Of a stretch of DNA of 64,000 nt, positions 30,691-41,620 are shown one piece after another. Positions within the stretch are counted from its first letter, which is position 1, and each line of letters opens with the position of its first letter. The stretch spans positions 310,001 through 374,000 of the forward strand of contig JAFKAC010000054.1 in the NCBI GenBank assembly GCA_025766275.1. The letters run 5' to 3'. The DNA comes from Lactarius indigo. Its lineage: Eukaryota; Basidiomycota; Agaricomycetes; Russulales; Russulaceae. Under the pieces are notes generated by a model. It saw only the letters and a program-made list of their open reading frames with translations, was not told the DNA's origin and did no database searches. A program made the position numbers and the translations under genes.

Positions 30691-33601
30691 CGGAGAATTT
30701 TCTCGCGCATCGTACGTGGGTCCGACATTCGCCCAATGTTCGACTTCTCGATTGACTTGTGCGCGTAACCATTGCGGGGTATCGCGATCAGAGATCCAAG
30801 GATACTGTGGTGGATGGCGAGGGGGGTCGTTGTCCATGAGTGCGATGTGGTTAATAGTCGTGTCCTGCGAGTCTTTATACTCGCGAATGAGATCTGGGGT
30901 GTGCAAATTGGACTCGGGTTCCCAGCTGTCGTGGGCTGCGGAATAACCCTTCCACCACACTAAATATTGTGGCGTCCTTCGACGACCGAAGAGGCGATAA
31001 TCGAGTAATCGCTCCACTTCCCATTCTTGTTCTCCATCTATCAGATCTGGGGGTGGATTGTCTTCCTTAGCGCCATTAATTGTGGTCGTTTTATACGGCG
31101 TTAGTAGTCCGGCGTGAAATGTATTATGAATGAACCAGGTAGGTGGTAGTCGAAGGGTGTAAGAAACGTCTGAGACACGCTGTATAATCACAAAGGGTCC
31201 GAATCGTCTCGGTGCCAGTTTTGTTGTGGGGTGAGTCGTTTTTAAGTTAGTAGCATCTAACCACACTTTGTCTCCAATGCGATAGGGTTGGTAGGCGGTA
31301 CTTTTTACCCATTTTTGCTGAGTCGCCTTCATGGCTTCCTTCGCCTGTTGTCGAGCCTTCTGGAGTGCGTCGAGCCTCTCGGTAGCTGTCGGAGAAGGAG
31401 TGGAATTAGATGTTGGTTGGTGGATGTGAGGTATGAATCCCAATAGTAACTCGAACAGAGCCTTCTTGGTTGTTTTGGATGTCCACGCGTTTAGCGTGTA
31501 CTGTGCAATCGGGAGCCATTTTGCCCAGTCGTCCTGTTGGTAGTTGGAGAAGATCCGCAGATACTGTTCGAGGCGTTGATTAGTTCGCTCGGATTGTCCA
31601 TCCGTTCGTGGATGATAAGCGGTACTAATATTTTGCTCCACTTTTAGGGCTGTACAGAGCACCTTAGAGAACGAGGCGGTGAATCTTGGATCTCTATCTG
31701 AGATGACTTTAACGGGGAGCCCATAGTGTGGCACGACATGGCAGAGATAGAGTGCGGCCACTTGTGTGGTGTCGATCGATTCTTTGCAAGGGATAAAGAT
31801 ACTCGCTTTTGAGCATCCTTGATCCATAATCGTGAGGATGCTATCGTACTTCATTGATTTCGGGAGTTTAACGATAAAGTCAAGCGCGATGATGTGGAAT
31901 GGTAACGCATCACTAGTGGTGTAGATAGGGGAGATTGGTGGTTTTGGGCGCCGTGGTAGGTTCTTGTGGGCCTGACACGTAGGACATCCTATGACATAGT
32001 TAGTAATGTTGTTTGCCATGTTCGGCCACCAATAGTGTTTTTGTATCGCCTGTATAGTTTTTGTTTGGCCGGGGTGTCCAGCAGTAATTGAATCGTGAAA
32101 GGATTCAATCACCCCCCTCCTTAAAGGGAGATCGTCCATGATCACAAGCCGACCTTGGTGAAAGAGCAACGGGGAATCGGGGGAGGGTCGTTCGAGGTGA
32201 TAGCGATCGATCCAATCAGATGGAAAGGCGTGAAGTTGGGCGTGGCGACATCAATCATCGAGAGACGCGATCTGAGCGACGTTGATAAAGTAGGAAGGAG
32301 GCAAGATGGTAACGCCAACATTGTCGTCGGTCTTGGGTGTAAGTGTCAGGTGTTGAGATAGCGAGTCCGCATGGAGGGTAGGGCCGGGTACATGTCGCAG
32401 TCGCAGATCATAGTCGGCCAAGATATTGACGAGACGAGCGACGCGGTGATTGATGTGTTGTGGGGAGCGATAGTGGAGAAGGTTGGCATGATCGGTGAAG
32501 ATGGTGACCGGATGGCGTGCTGCAACCAAAAGATGGCGCCAATGTTCCAGGCCATGGACGAGCGCGAGGAATTTGCGATCGTAAACGTCATAGTTTCGTT
32601 CCGCAGGAGTAAAGGCTTGCGAAAAGTAACCTACAGCCTGGTGCTTGTTGCGTGCGTCGGGTTGAGTCAGAATAGCCCCTATAGCGTATAGTGATGCATC
32701 CGTCTGAAGGGAGTAAGGGAGATCTGGATCGGGTTGTTTGAGCGCAGGTCGAGAGCAAGCCAATGTGAGGAGAGTGTCGAGCGTGGTGGTATGTTCCGAG
32801 GTCCAGGCAAACTGGACGTCCTTGCGAAGGAGTTGCGTAAGTGGCTGCGCTAGATGAGTGTAGCGCGGAATAAAGGGTCGTTGGTATCCTAAGACTCCCA
32901 GGATACTGCGTACTTGCTTTATCATAGTCAGTTGTCGAGGCCAATCATGCAGACCGGAGACTTTGTCTTGTCCCATACGAATGGTTCCCCTGGTGATTGA
33001 CATGCCTAGATAGTCGATTTCGGTGCGCTCAAATTCGCATTTCGAGAGTTTCAGAAAATAGCTCTCGTCGAGGAGAATCTGTAGAACGCTACCAACGATC
33101 ATCCGATGTTGCTGAATATCGTGTGTGGTGGCGATGAGTATGTCGTCCATATAGATGAATAGTTTGGCCGGGAATTGATTAAGCAGTGATCGAAATACGT
33201 GGTTCATGGCGTGTACGAAGGTAGCTGGCAAGGTTGGTTAATCCGAAGTACATAACCATTGGTTCGAACAATCCTCGAGGTGTTTTGAACGCGGCCTTCC
33301 ACTGATTGCTGTCTTTAATTCGAATATTGTTATATCCCCAGTGAATGTCAAACTTGGTGAACAGTGTTTTGTCAGCTAGTCGATCTAGGATATTAGAGAT
33401 TAGCGGGATCGGGTACATATCCCGGACAGTTATCTTGTTGAGGGGCTTGTAATCTTGTACGGGTCGCAACTTGCCGTCTTTTTTCTTTAAAGAGAAAAAT
33501 GACGACGCGTACTGTGATTTCGACTCCTGAATGTATCCCTTCTCTAGATGCTCGCATAGGAACTCATCCAAGTGTTCCATTTCTTTGGCATTCAGTGGGT
33601 A
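30691..33601 (-). pseudogene. pol: Element D pol (RT to chromodomain), decayed
   Basis: Follows the E insertion in the KIYP-LNAKE linker. RT has LKKKDGKLRPVQDYK and IYMDDILIAT. RNase H has YDVYDRKFLALVHGLEHW. Integrase has an HHCC head, ALDFIVKLP, SDRDPRF and DGQSERTNQ, so the D-D-E residues are intact. A chromodomain (YLVWWKGYSAAHDSWEP) ends it. Defects: one extra base near 33230 after FGLTN, and TGA 32251 where A has Arg. Since most of the sequence is clean, decay is moderate. Confidence 0.88.
32108..32125 (-). promoter_or_regulatory. Candidate central polypurine tract in D integrase
   Basis: Reading on the minus strand, TTAAGGAGGGGGGTGATT encodes L-R-R-G-V-I before the HHCC head. Confidence 0.4.
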
Positions 33602-34377
33602 TGTAGCGGTATGACTTATCGCGTACAACTAGACCAAGGTGAAGGTAAGTGAACTGAACTGGTATACACCCAAGCCTAGCGCGGAGACAAGTCACGCGCC
33701 GAACGTACAGTCACTGCGGAGGATAGACACACTTGAGGTCTTTATGCAAGACCAAAGGTCAGGTGATCACGCAGTGGCACGCTGAGTGGAGAACCAAGAG
33801 GACAAGTTAACATTGGAGAAGAGTAAGGGAAATACAAGGGAATACGCACCTGAGTGGAGAACCAAGAGGACAAGTTGGTTCCACTCAGGACGCTACATGA
33901 GGGTTTATATACTATGCTGCGGCTGAGTTCGAATTACTACGGAACCTTGTTACTAAAGGTATGTGTAATAGTAATGAGTCAGGCGCTGACGCGTCGTGTC
34001 TAATAATAGCGTTATCTATTGTGCTGACTGATGCATAGTCATTAACGCTGACAGAACAATGACGTGTCCTTATCTATGAGTCACAACCCTATGACAACGT
34101 AGTCTAGAACTATCTAGAATGTTCCCTGCTTATCGTCCAATGAGAAACTACTTTACTAATGAGGAAAATGACCTAGAGAGGTAACATCCTTATAAGGAAG
34201 TTACTATCCCAGGGTCACGTGCGTGTGGGTGCACATGTTGGCATCACGTGACTAACCATCTTATCATATCTAATGATAAGGACTTGATGTTTGAGCACAA
34301 CGTTGGAGTCTCATATCTTCACCAAATAAATCCATAAAAATACAGAAAAATAAGGCGAAAATAGAGCGTCCGTGACA
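33602..34377 (-). repeat. 3' LTR of element E
   Basis: A 776-bp LTR. On the minus strand it starts TGTCACGGACGC after the tract TAAGGAGGGGGGTGA and ends TACCGCTACA. It lacks one G near 34285 compared with the other copy. Confidence 0.95.
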
Positions 34378-34389
34378 TCACCCCCCTCC

Positions 34390-37300
34390 TTAAGGGTCGA
34401 CGTCCGCGTTGGCCCATGTATCCACATGATGAGCTTGCCAAGGCAAGGACGCGTAGATGAGAGCCGCTATTTTTCTAGGCGCGCCCGGATTTGAGGAATG
34501 GAATTCCTTAATCGCATCAGGGGCGTGTGCTAGGTTTTTAGCCGGTTCCCATGTGTCCTCACCCTCACCATATCCTTTCCAACGGACGAGGTACTTAAGA
34601 GTACGACCAAAGAGCTTAGAATCCCTTATATGGTCGACTTCGTACTCTTCTTCTCCCTCGACCGTTACTGGATCGGGTGGTGGAGGCGTGAGCCCATTGA
34701 CTTCGTTTCCTTTGTAAGGAGAGAGACGGTCTACATGAAATACATCATGGATCCGTAATGCAGGGGGTAGTGCAAGCTTATAGTCGACGTCACTTATAAC
34801 TTTAGTGACTTCAAAGGGGCCTAGTTGCTTAGGTCCCAGTTTGGATGACTGCTGATGTATCTTTATCTGCTTAGCCTGCAACCAGACTTTATCCCCGACG
34901 TTAAAGGAGTATGGCTTAGTCCTTTGTTCAACGTCTGTCTGCATTCGCCTTTTACTTAGGCGTAGAGCCGCCTCTGCATCCTTGCGGGCGGAAACTAAGT
35001 GCTGAAGGCGCTTGTCGAGCAGTGGAATACCCGTAGGCCTACCAGCAGGAATAGTGAAGTCGGGCGTAAAGCCGTATAGTAGCTCAAAGGGGGTATGTCC
35101 CGTGGCTGAGTTGAGTCTACTATTGACTACAAATTCCGCTGTAGGAAGCAGGTCTGCCCAATCATCCTGTCTCTTACTAATGAACATGCGCAAATATATT
35201 TCAACTTCTTGATTTTTGCGCTCCACCTGTCCATTAGCTTGAGGGTGATAGGCTGTGGTAAGACCTGCATCTATTCCTAGTCGCTTATAAAGGGCACGCA
35301 TGCTTCGCGCTGCAAATTGGGGTCCCCTGTCGCTTATGACCTTGCGCGGGATCCCATGCAGGGGGAAGATTTGCTCAAAGTAGATGGATGCTACCCCATC
35401 AGCCGTAATCTGAGAGGTCACAGGGAACAGATGAATCTGTTTTGTATAATGATCTACGACGTTTAAGATCATATCTTTCCCATGTGACATAGGCAGTGGA
35501 CCGATCAGATCGATCCCAACTATCTGCCAAGGTCCCTCAGGCACTTCTTGCGGTTGAATGGTTGCTTTGGGGTGCAGATCTTTGCGATAACGTTGGCATC
35601 GATCGCATCCTTCTACGTATGAGGCAATGAAGCCTGCCATGCGCGGCCACCAATAATAGCGACTGACTAGCTCCATGGTTCCATTTTTTCCAGGATGTCC
35701 GGTAGTGACCGAGTCGTGGCAAGACTTTACCACGTCCCTACGAAGGGTACGATCATTTGGGACATAGAGTTTACCCCGGTGATAGATGAAACCATCTTCT
35801 TCTTCCCACATTAAGACGCCATCTGTGAGAGCTTTAGGAGCGGTCTTAGAGATACTTTTAAGACCCTCTATAACTTCAGCTTCTCTGATAGATGCGAGCT
35901 TAATGCGATTCCCTAAGGAGTCTATTTCGGGGACGAAGTGCGCTTTAGCGGCAGCTAGGAAATGCTCTGGTTTTAACACCTGTACCTGGCGGTTGTCTTC
36001 AGAGTCTCGGACTTGGTCTCGTGAGAAACGACTTAATGCGTCGGCTTGCATAGATTCTCCTTTCTTATAAGTGATTTTGAAGGTAAACCGACTTAAAAAT
36101 AAGGCCCATCTAGCTTGGCGCCTATTTAAGTCTTTCATGGTTGCCCACCATTCCATATTCTTATGGTCGGTGATCACTTCAAAGGAGATGCCTTCGAGGA
36201 AGTGTCTCCAGTCCTCTAAGGCGCGGATTAAGCCGAGCATTTCTCTGTCGTAAATCTCATAATTGCGTTCTTCTTTGCTCATAGACTGTGAGCGGTACGC
36301 AATAGGGTGCCAAAGACCGTCCGGGTACTTCTGAGTTAGAATACCGCCGGTAGCAAATCCTGAAGCATCTACCTTGACTCTAGTTGGAAGGTTCGGATCG
36401 TAAACCTTAAGAATAGGTTCTTGTACGAATCGTTCCTTCAACAGGTCAAAGGCTTTCTGCTGTTCAGACTGCCATACCCAAGGAGTGTCTTTCTTAGTAA
36501 GGTCATGAAGGGGTCGGGCAATGGCCGCGAAGTCCTTGATGAACCTTCTATAGAAATTGGCGAACCCGATAAAGGCTCTTACTTCTTTGAGCGTAGTCGG
36601 GGTTGGCCACTCCTTTACTGCAGAGACCTTGCCAGGGTCCATCTGCACTTCTCCGGGACGGATAATCATCCCTAGATACTCCATTTCTTGCTTCTCGAAA
36701 TCGCATTTCTCGGGTTTGAGATAGAGGTCGTATCGCTCTAACCTTGTCAGCACTTCGCGTACTATTTTGCGATGATGCTTAAGGTTATTGCTATAGATGA
36801 GAATATCATCCATATATACGGCGACCTCTCCTTGTGCGATGAGATCGGCAAAGACGGCGTTCATCAAGGCTTGAAAGGTGGCAGGGCTATTAGTCATGCC
36901 AAAGTACATAACTTTTGGCTCGTATAGACCCCTGTTGGTGACAATGGCACCTTTCCATTCGTCGCCTTCTTTGATGCGGATATTATGGTATCCCCATCGA
37001 ACGTCAAATTTAGTGAAGTATTGGGCTCCCTTAAGCCGATTGATAATGTCGGCCGCGAGTGGAAGTGGATATCGGTTCTTAATGGTAATTTTGTTAAGAC
37101 GCCGATAGTCTTGGACTAGACGGAGCTTGCCGTCTTTTTTCTTGATGAAGAATACAGGGGATGCCATCGGTGACTTAGATGGGACTAAATATCCTTTCCC
37201 TATATGTTCATCTAAGAATTTATCCAGTTCCACTTGCTCGCTGGGCGACATGGGGTACGTCTTAACCTTCCAGTGCTTGACTGCATCTGGTTCTAGGTCT

Positions 37301-38281
37301 ATGGCGTGGTCCCATGGCTGATGCTCAGGGAGTCTCTGGGATTCTTCCTCAGAGAAGACTTTTGCGAAGTCTCGATAGTGTTCGGGGACCATTTCTTCGA
37401 AGGTTTTCTTAGGTTTGGAGGTTATCGCTTTCTCGGCAATCTGCTGAGAGTACGTAAAGCCGGCCAAACAGAAAACTTCGTCAGAGACTGTGTCCAACAC
37501 TTTCTCCGCAAGGAGACGGCGACGTTCCATACGGTTCGCCATAATGCGCGTCACCTCTATCTCTATCTCCGGTGCAGCTATTTCAGCGCTGGAGTTGAGA
37601 CGCATAGTGCCTTCCTGCCAATTTATGTGCGGGTTCCGGTGTCTAAGCCAAGGCAGTCCCAATATAACTCGTTCTGGGCCTAGTGAAGTGACCATAAAGT
37701 CGAACTTTTCTGCACTAGGGCCAACTTTGAGGACGAGTGTTACTTTATGGGTGATACTGCCTGCTTCATTGAGCGTCCCATCTATGTTATAGAGGGTAAT
37801 GGGATGCTCCAGCGGAACTTGCAACATCTTGTGGCGGTCAGCGTACTTTTTGTCCAGGAACAACGAAGTTGCTCCGGAGTCTACCATGGCTGCTACTTTT
37901 ACAGTACGATGACGTCCTTGTAATTCAACAGAAATATGAAAATGAGATCTGCTATCTTTTGTTTCGGGAATTATACATGAAGAAAGCGCTGCATCAGAAA
38001 TCATCACTTGCGGCGCTGCTACAAATTGTGGAGCAATCGGAACACTAATACTATTGTTCATCTCCGAGGCAGATGTAGATGTAGAATCAGAACAGGAAGC
38101 CGAGACATCACTACTATCAACATGACAGGCAGAAACAAAGTGGTACGTAGGAATTACAGATTGGTCCGAGTCCGAAACGAGGCGAGATCGTAGGCATATC
38201 TTACAACTACATGAAGCCGAGTCAACCGTATCTGTTTTACAGGGGGAGTCCGCAGCTATGACTGCCCCTGGATCTAAAAAG
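34390..38281 (-). CDS. pol: Element E Pol polyprotein with chromodomain
   Basis: Open from the gag terminus (-1 frame, T5 run at 38277-38281). The first ATG is at 38061, giving 1223 residues; the extra ~70 upstream codons are Ser/Cys-rich and probably belong to a Gag-Pol fusion. Positions from that ATG: protease DSG at 61-63; RT FFIKKKDGKLR and YMDD 416-419; RNase H KVDASGFATGG; integrase HHCC (H...H, then CDRCQ near 819-823) with D851-D911-E947 (D35E). The chromodomain YLVRWKGYGEGEDTWEP lies near the end. All catalytic residues are present. Confidence 0.95.
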
Positions 38282-39767
38282 CCGCCTTAAGAGCGTTGAT
38301 TTGCTCTTGCTGTGCGGTGAGCGCCGCCAATAACTTTGCCACGTCTGCCTGGGACGTATTGGCTTTGGGCGGTGCGGAAGTACTTGATTGGGCGGTGGAA
38401 GCCGCCGACTGACTGGAAGAAGGTTGGGAGGGGGTCTCCTCGCTACTGGCCGCAGCTTTCGCTTTGGCGGGTTTCCCCATAAATTTGAGCATGCAGACGG
38501 GTGCCCTATGTCCGACCTTTTGACAGTGGTGGCACACGTCGCGTTCGTGATTTCCATCCTTCTTTGAGTGGTCCTTAGAACCACACCCGTAACACTTGCC
38601 TTGCATGTGTTTCTGATAGTCCTGCCGGGTCTTTCCGCTGGATGCGGGTTTGCTCGTACCGGATCCCTGCTGACGTGATGCGTCAACTTGCATCGCGTCT
38701 GGATCGGACGGCTTGCCCGCAGGCAAGATCGACTGGCTGGACGAACCGCCCTTCTTCTCCGAGTCCCTCTGTCTCAGTCGCTGATCTAGCGACTGTGAGA
38801 CCTGCTTGAGGTCGTCGAAGTCGACGTGGGCCTTGTCCGTCAAGGCTAAGGCGTCTTTTACGCGGTCCGATAGACCATCGTAAAAGCGGGTGCGGAGGTC
38901 TGCTTTTGACCATCCAGTCTGTCCAGAGTACTGTTCGAACACGGATCGGTACTCTGCAACCGATCCGCGGCCCTGTTTTGTCTTCTTCAGCTGCTCCCTC
39001 GCTGTCTCTGTAGTGTCGAGGGGCGAGAACCGCCGGTTGAACTCTTTGACGAATTCGTCCCAAGAGCTACCGAACGGGATGTTGTTCGACTGAAGTTGTT
39101 CGAGGTAGGGGAGAGCCCATGACTTGGCTTCCCCTTCCATAAGGTTAAGAACCGCCATAATCCAGCGGTCTTCTGCCCGGAAGTACATACCCTGGGCCGG
39201 GTCCCAGGTATTCATAGCGTCCTGCTGTGAGCCTGCCCAATTATGGAAGGCTGCAAGGAAGTGACGGGCATCTGTGGAGTTGCCTTTCCCATCCCAGGCT
39301 TTGGGACGGGCCACTACTTCCTTGTGTTTGGTGCTAGGCTTGGCCGCGGTTGCTGAAACCTGTGCGGTCAAGTCCGTGACCTTTTGCGTAAGTATGCCGA
39401 CTACCTGGCCTAGATCGCTGATGAGGCGAAGGCAGTCGTTGAGAGTTGGGGGCGGAGCAGGAGCTGTTGGTGTGGGGGGAGCGGCGGCGGCGGCGGACAT
39501 CCTATCTAACTCGTCTTGTCTCTTTCTTTCCTCGTACTTTTTGATCGACTCCCGTCTGTCTTCGATGAGGCGAAGCTGTTCGTCTTCGTCGAAGTCGTCC
39601 CAGTTGTCGAAGTTCTTGATCCACTCTTTCTCTTCTTTAGAGAGGATCGTTCTGTACTTGGACGTTACTCCTGTGGGATACTGAGCTTGTGCCTGAGCTG
39701 CTCTCTGTTTCCCTTTGGGAGCTATCGTGGGAGTGGACGGATGGGGGAGGAGAAAGTTCGGGGACTA
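38274..39767 (-). CDS. gag: Element E Gag polyprotein
   Basis: From ATG 39500 it gives 408 residues: Ala/Pro-rich start, coiled-coil-like leucine segment, Retrotrans_gag-type capsid (KAWDGKGNSTDARHFLAAFHNWAG...FNRRFSPLDTTETAREQLKK), and paired Cys/His motifs (CYGCGSKDHSKKDGNHERDVCHHC...HRAPVC). It ends with TAG 38276-38274. The frame stays open upstream to TAG about 39767 with no ATG, encoding a charged helical stretch (KEEKEWIKNFDNWDDFDEDEQ). Gag may therefore start by other means or be joined to the upstream ORF. Start choice between 39500 and the extension is uncertain. Confidence 0.85.
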
Positions 39768-40326
39768 ATGCTGCCGCGAAGGCGATCAGCTGGGGGACGG
39801 TGAAAGGGGTGCCTGCAACAAGGCCGAAGGCTCCGTGGAGTTCGAGAAGGGCGAAACGGAAATCTCTGTCGTAATAGATGGCGCGGACGTATGCTTCCGC
39901 GTCGTTCTGTGGTTCGCCTTCTAAAGAGAACCTGTAGTGGACTTCTTCACCAGCAAAGACTTCTTGCTGATAAACTACAGGGGGTGCTTGGGGGTCGTCG
40001 ACGAGTGTCTCGTTGGAGGAGGAGTGCGCGGAATGGTAAGAGTGCTCCGAAGCTGCTGTCGGAGTTGGAGATGCGAAACGGGGTGAAGGGATTGGGTCAG
40101 TGGACGATTGACCTGCTCCCTGAACGTGTAGCGATGCCGAAGCAGAGGCTAAGTTTGGAGTGAAATAGGATCGTGGGGGTGACGGGGGCGCTGGAACAGG
40201 AAGGATTGTTTCCTGTCTCCTCCGGAAGATACGTCGAAGACGCTGACGGACGTTCGCAAATATGCGAGGCAGTTTGAAAATAGAAGGTGGTATAATGTGA
40301 CGACGTGTTACGACGACCGCGAAGCG
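39637..40326 (-). CDS. Element E ATG-less leader ORF (ORF0)
   Basis: About 228 open codons on the minus strand between TAG near 40327 and TAA 39637, with no ATG, GTG or TTG. The translation has a basic arginine-rich stretch (RQRLRRIFRRRQ) and a Ser/Thr/Pro segment. A compact domain-like region follows (EVHYRFSLEGEPQND...YYDRDFRFALLELHGAF), then a Ser-rich tail. It overlaps the upstream gag extension in the +1 frame. It may be a Gag N-terminal domain joined by +1 frameshift or splicing. I do not recognise it. Confidence 0.45.
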   Translation of the reverse strand, partial: RFAVVVTRRHIIPPSIFKLPRIFANVRQRLRRIFRRRQETILPVPAPPSPPRSYFTPNLASASASLHVQGAGQSSTDPIPSPRFASPTPTAASEHSYHSAHSSSNETLVDDPQAPPVVYQQEVFAGEEVHYRFSLEGEPQNDAEAYVRAIYYDRDFRFALLELHGAFGLVAGTPFTVPQLIAFAAALVPELSPPPSVHSHDSSQRETESSSGTSSVSHRSNVQVQNDPL

Positions 40327-40830
40327 CTAAGTCGAAGGTGAAGGGAGAGTCCGATCAAGCAAGACCAATACACAGTGGTTTTTCACACTGCGCGAGGCTG
40401 CGGCGATAACGGAACACTCAGGAATGGGGTAAGGGGATGTGTAGAGCCACAAGGCTGTCTGCCTCAGTCTTCTCGACCTGTTGGCTGCCTCTCACGCCGA
40501 AGCGCTCTCAAACTTTTCTGTTTACTTCGCGTACAGCTGTCGCAGGCTAGGCCTGGCAGGCTTCTCTTCCACTTGCAGCTTATCTGGCGTGGTGACCAGT
40601 TCTGCAAGCAGTACCCAAACGTTCTACTGATGACCAGATAGAACGCCTATAGGCAAGCACAATCTATGCCGACTTTACGGACAATAGAGTTGTACCAAGA
40701 TAGCGCAGATTCTGCGTACGAAGGTCCACAGGCAAAGAGTGAGGTGGATAACACAAGGGACTTGTGGTCGTCAACCACCTAGAAAGGAAGATAGAAAACG
40801 CCGGTAAGAATGAAGGGGCGTGTGAAGAAA

Positions 40831-40840
40831 GAACTTGTCC
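40831..40840 (-). other. Primer-binding site of element E (self-priming type)
   Basis: Minus strand AGGACAAGTT, just inside the 5' LTR, is complementary to AACTTGTCCT in the LTR at 41118-41109 (also 41050-41041). This is about 30 nt downstream of the TATATAAA box (41153-41146). Confidence 0.65.
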
Positions 40841-40843
40841 TAA

Positions 40844-41620
40844 TGTAGCGGTATGACTTATCGCGTACAACTAGACCAAGGTGAAGGTAAGTGAACTGAA
40901 CTGGTATACACCCAAGCCTAGCGCGGAGACAAGTCACGCGCCGAACGTACAGTCACTGCGGAGGATAGACACACTTGAGGTCTTTATGCAAGACCAAAGG
41001 TCAGGTGATCACGCAGTGGCACGCTGAGTGGAGAACCAAGAGGACAAGTTAACATTGGAGAAGAGTAAGGGAAATACAAGGGAATACGCACCTGAGTGGA
41101 GAACCAAGAGGACAAGTTGGTTCCACTCAGGACGCTACATGAGGGTTTATATACTATGCTGCGGCTGAGTTCGAATTACTACGGAACCTTGTTACTAAAG
41201 GTATGTGTAATAGTAATGAGTCAGGCGCTGACGCGTCGTGTCTAATAATAGCGTTATCTATTGTGCTGACTGATGCATAGTCATTAACGCTGACAGAACA
41301 ATGACGTGTCCTTATCTATGAGTCACAACCCTATGACAACGTAGTCTAGAACTATCTAGAATGTTCCCTGCTTATCGTCCAATGAGAAACTACTTTACTA
41401 ATGAGGAAAATGACCTAGAGAGGTAACATCCTTATAAGGAAGTTACTATCCCAGGGTCACGTGCGTGTGGGTGCACATGTTGGCATCACGTGACTAACCA
41501 TCTTATCATATCTAATGATAAGGACTTGGATGTTTGAGCACAACGTTGGAGTCTCATATCTTCACCAAATAAATCCATAAAAATACAGAAAAATAAGGCG
41601 AAAATAGAGCGTCCGTGACA
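40844..41620 (-). repeat. 5' LTR of element E
   Basis: A 777-bp LTR with a minus-strand TATATAAA box at 41153-41146 and two copies of an AACTTGTCCTCTTGGTTCTC repeat. CACGTGA motifs occur near its start. Confidence 0.95.

Larger units (their letters stand above)
33602..41620 (-). mobile_element. Element E: recent Ty3/gypsy retrotransposon in D
   Basis: An 8.0-kb element with LTRs of 776 and 777 bp that differ by a single base, flanked by GGGTA (33597-33601 and 41621-41625). Minus-strand order: LTR, 1.3-kb leader containing an ATG-less ORF, gag, pol, polypurine tract, LTR. Pol is intact and there is no ORF3. It belongs to a different lineage from A, B and C. Recent and possibly competent. Confidence 0.96.

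Noticed and set aside
30659..30946. Plus-strand ORFs opposite D integrase and chromodomain
   Set aside because: Antisense shadows of the well-supported minus-strand pol.
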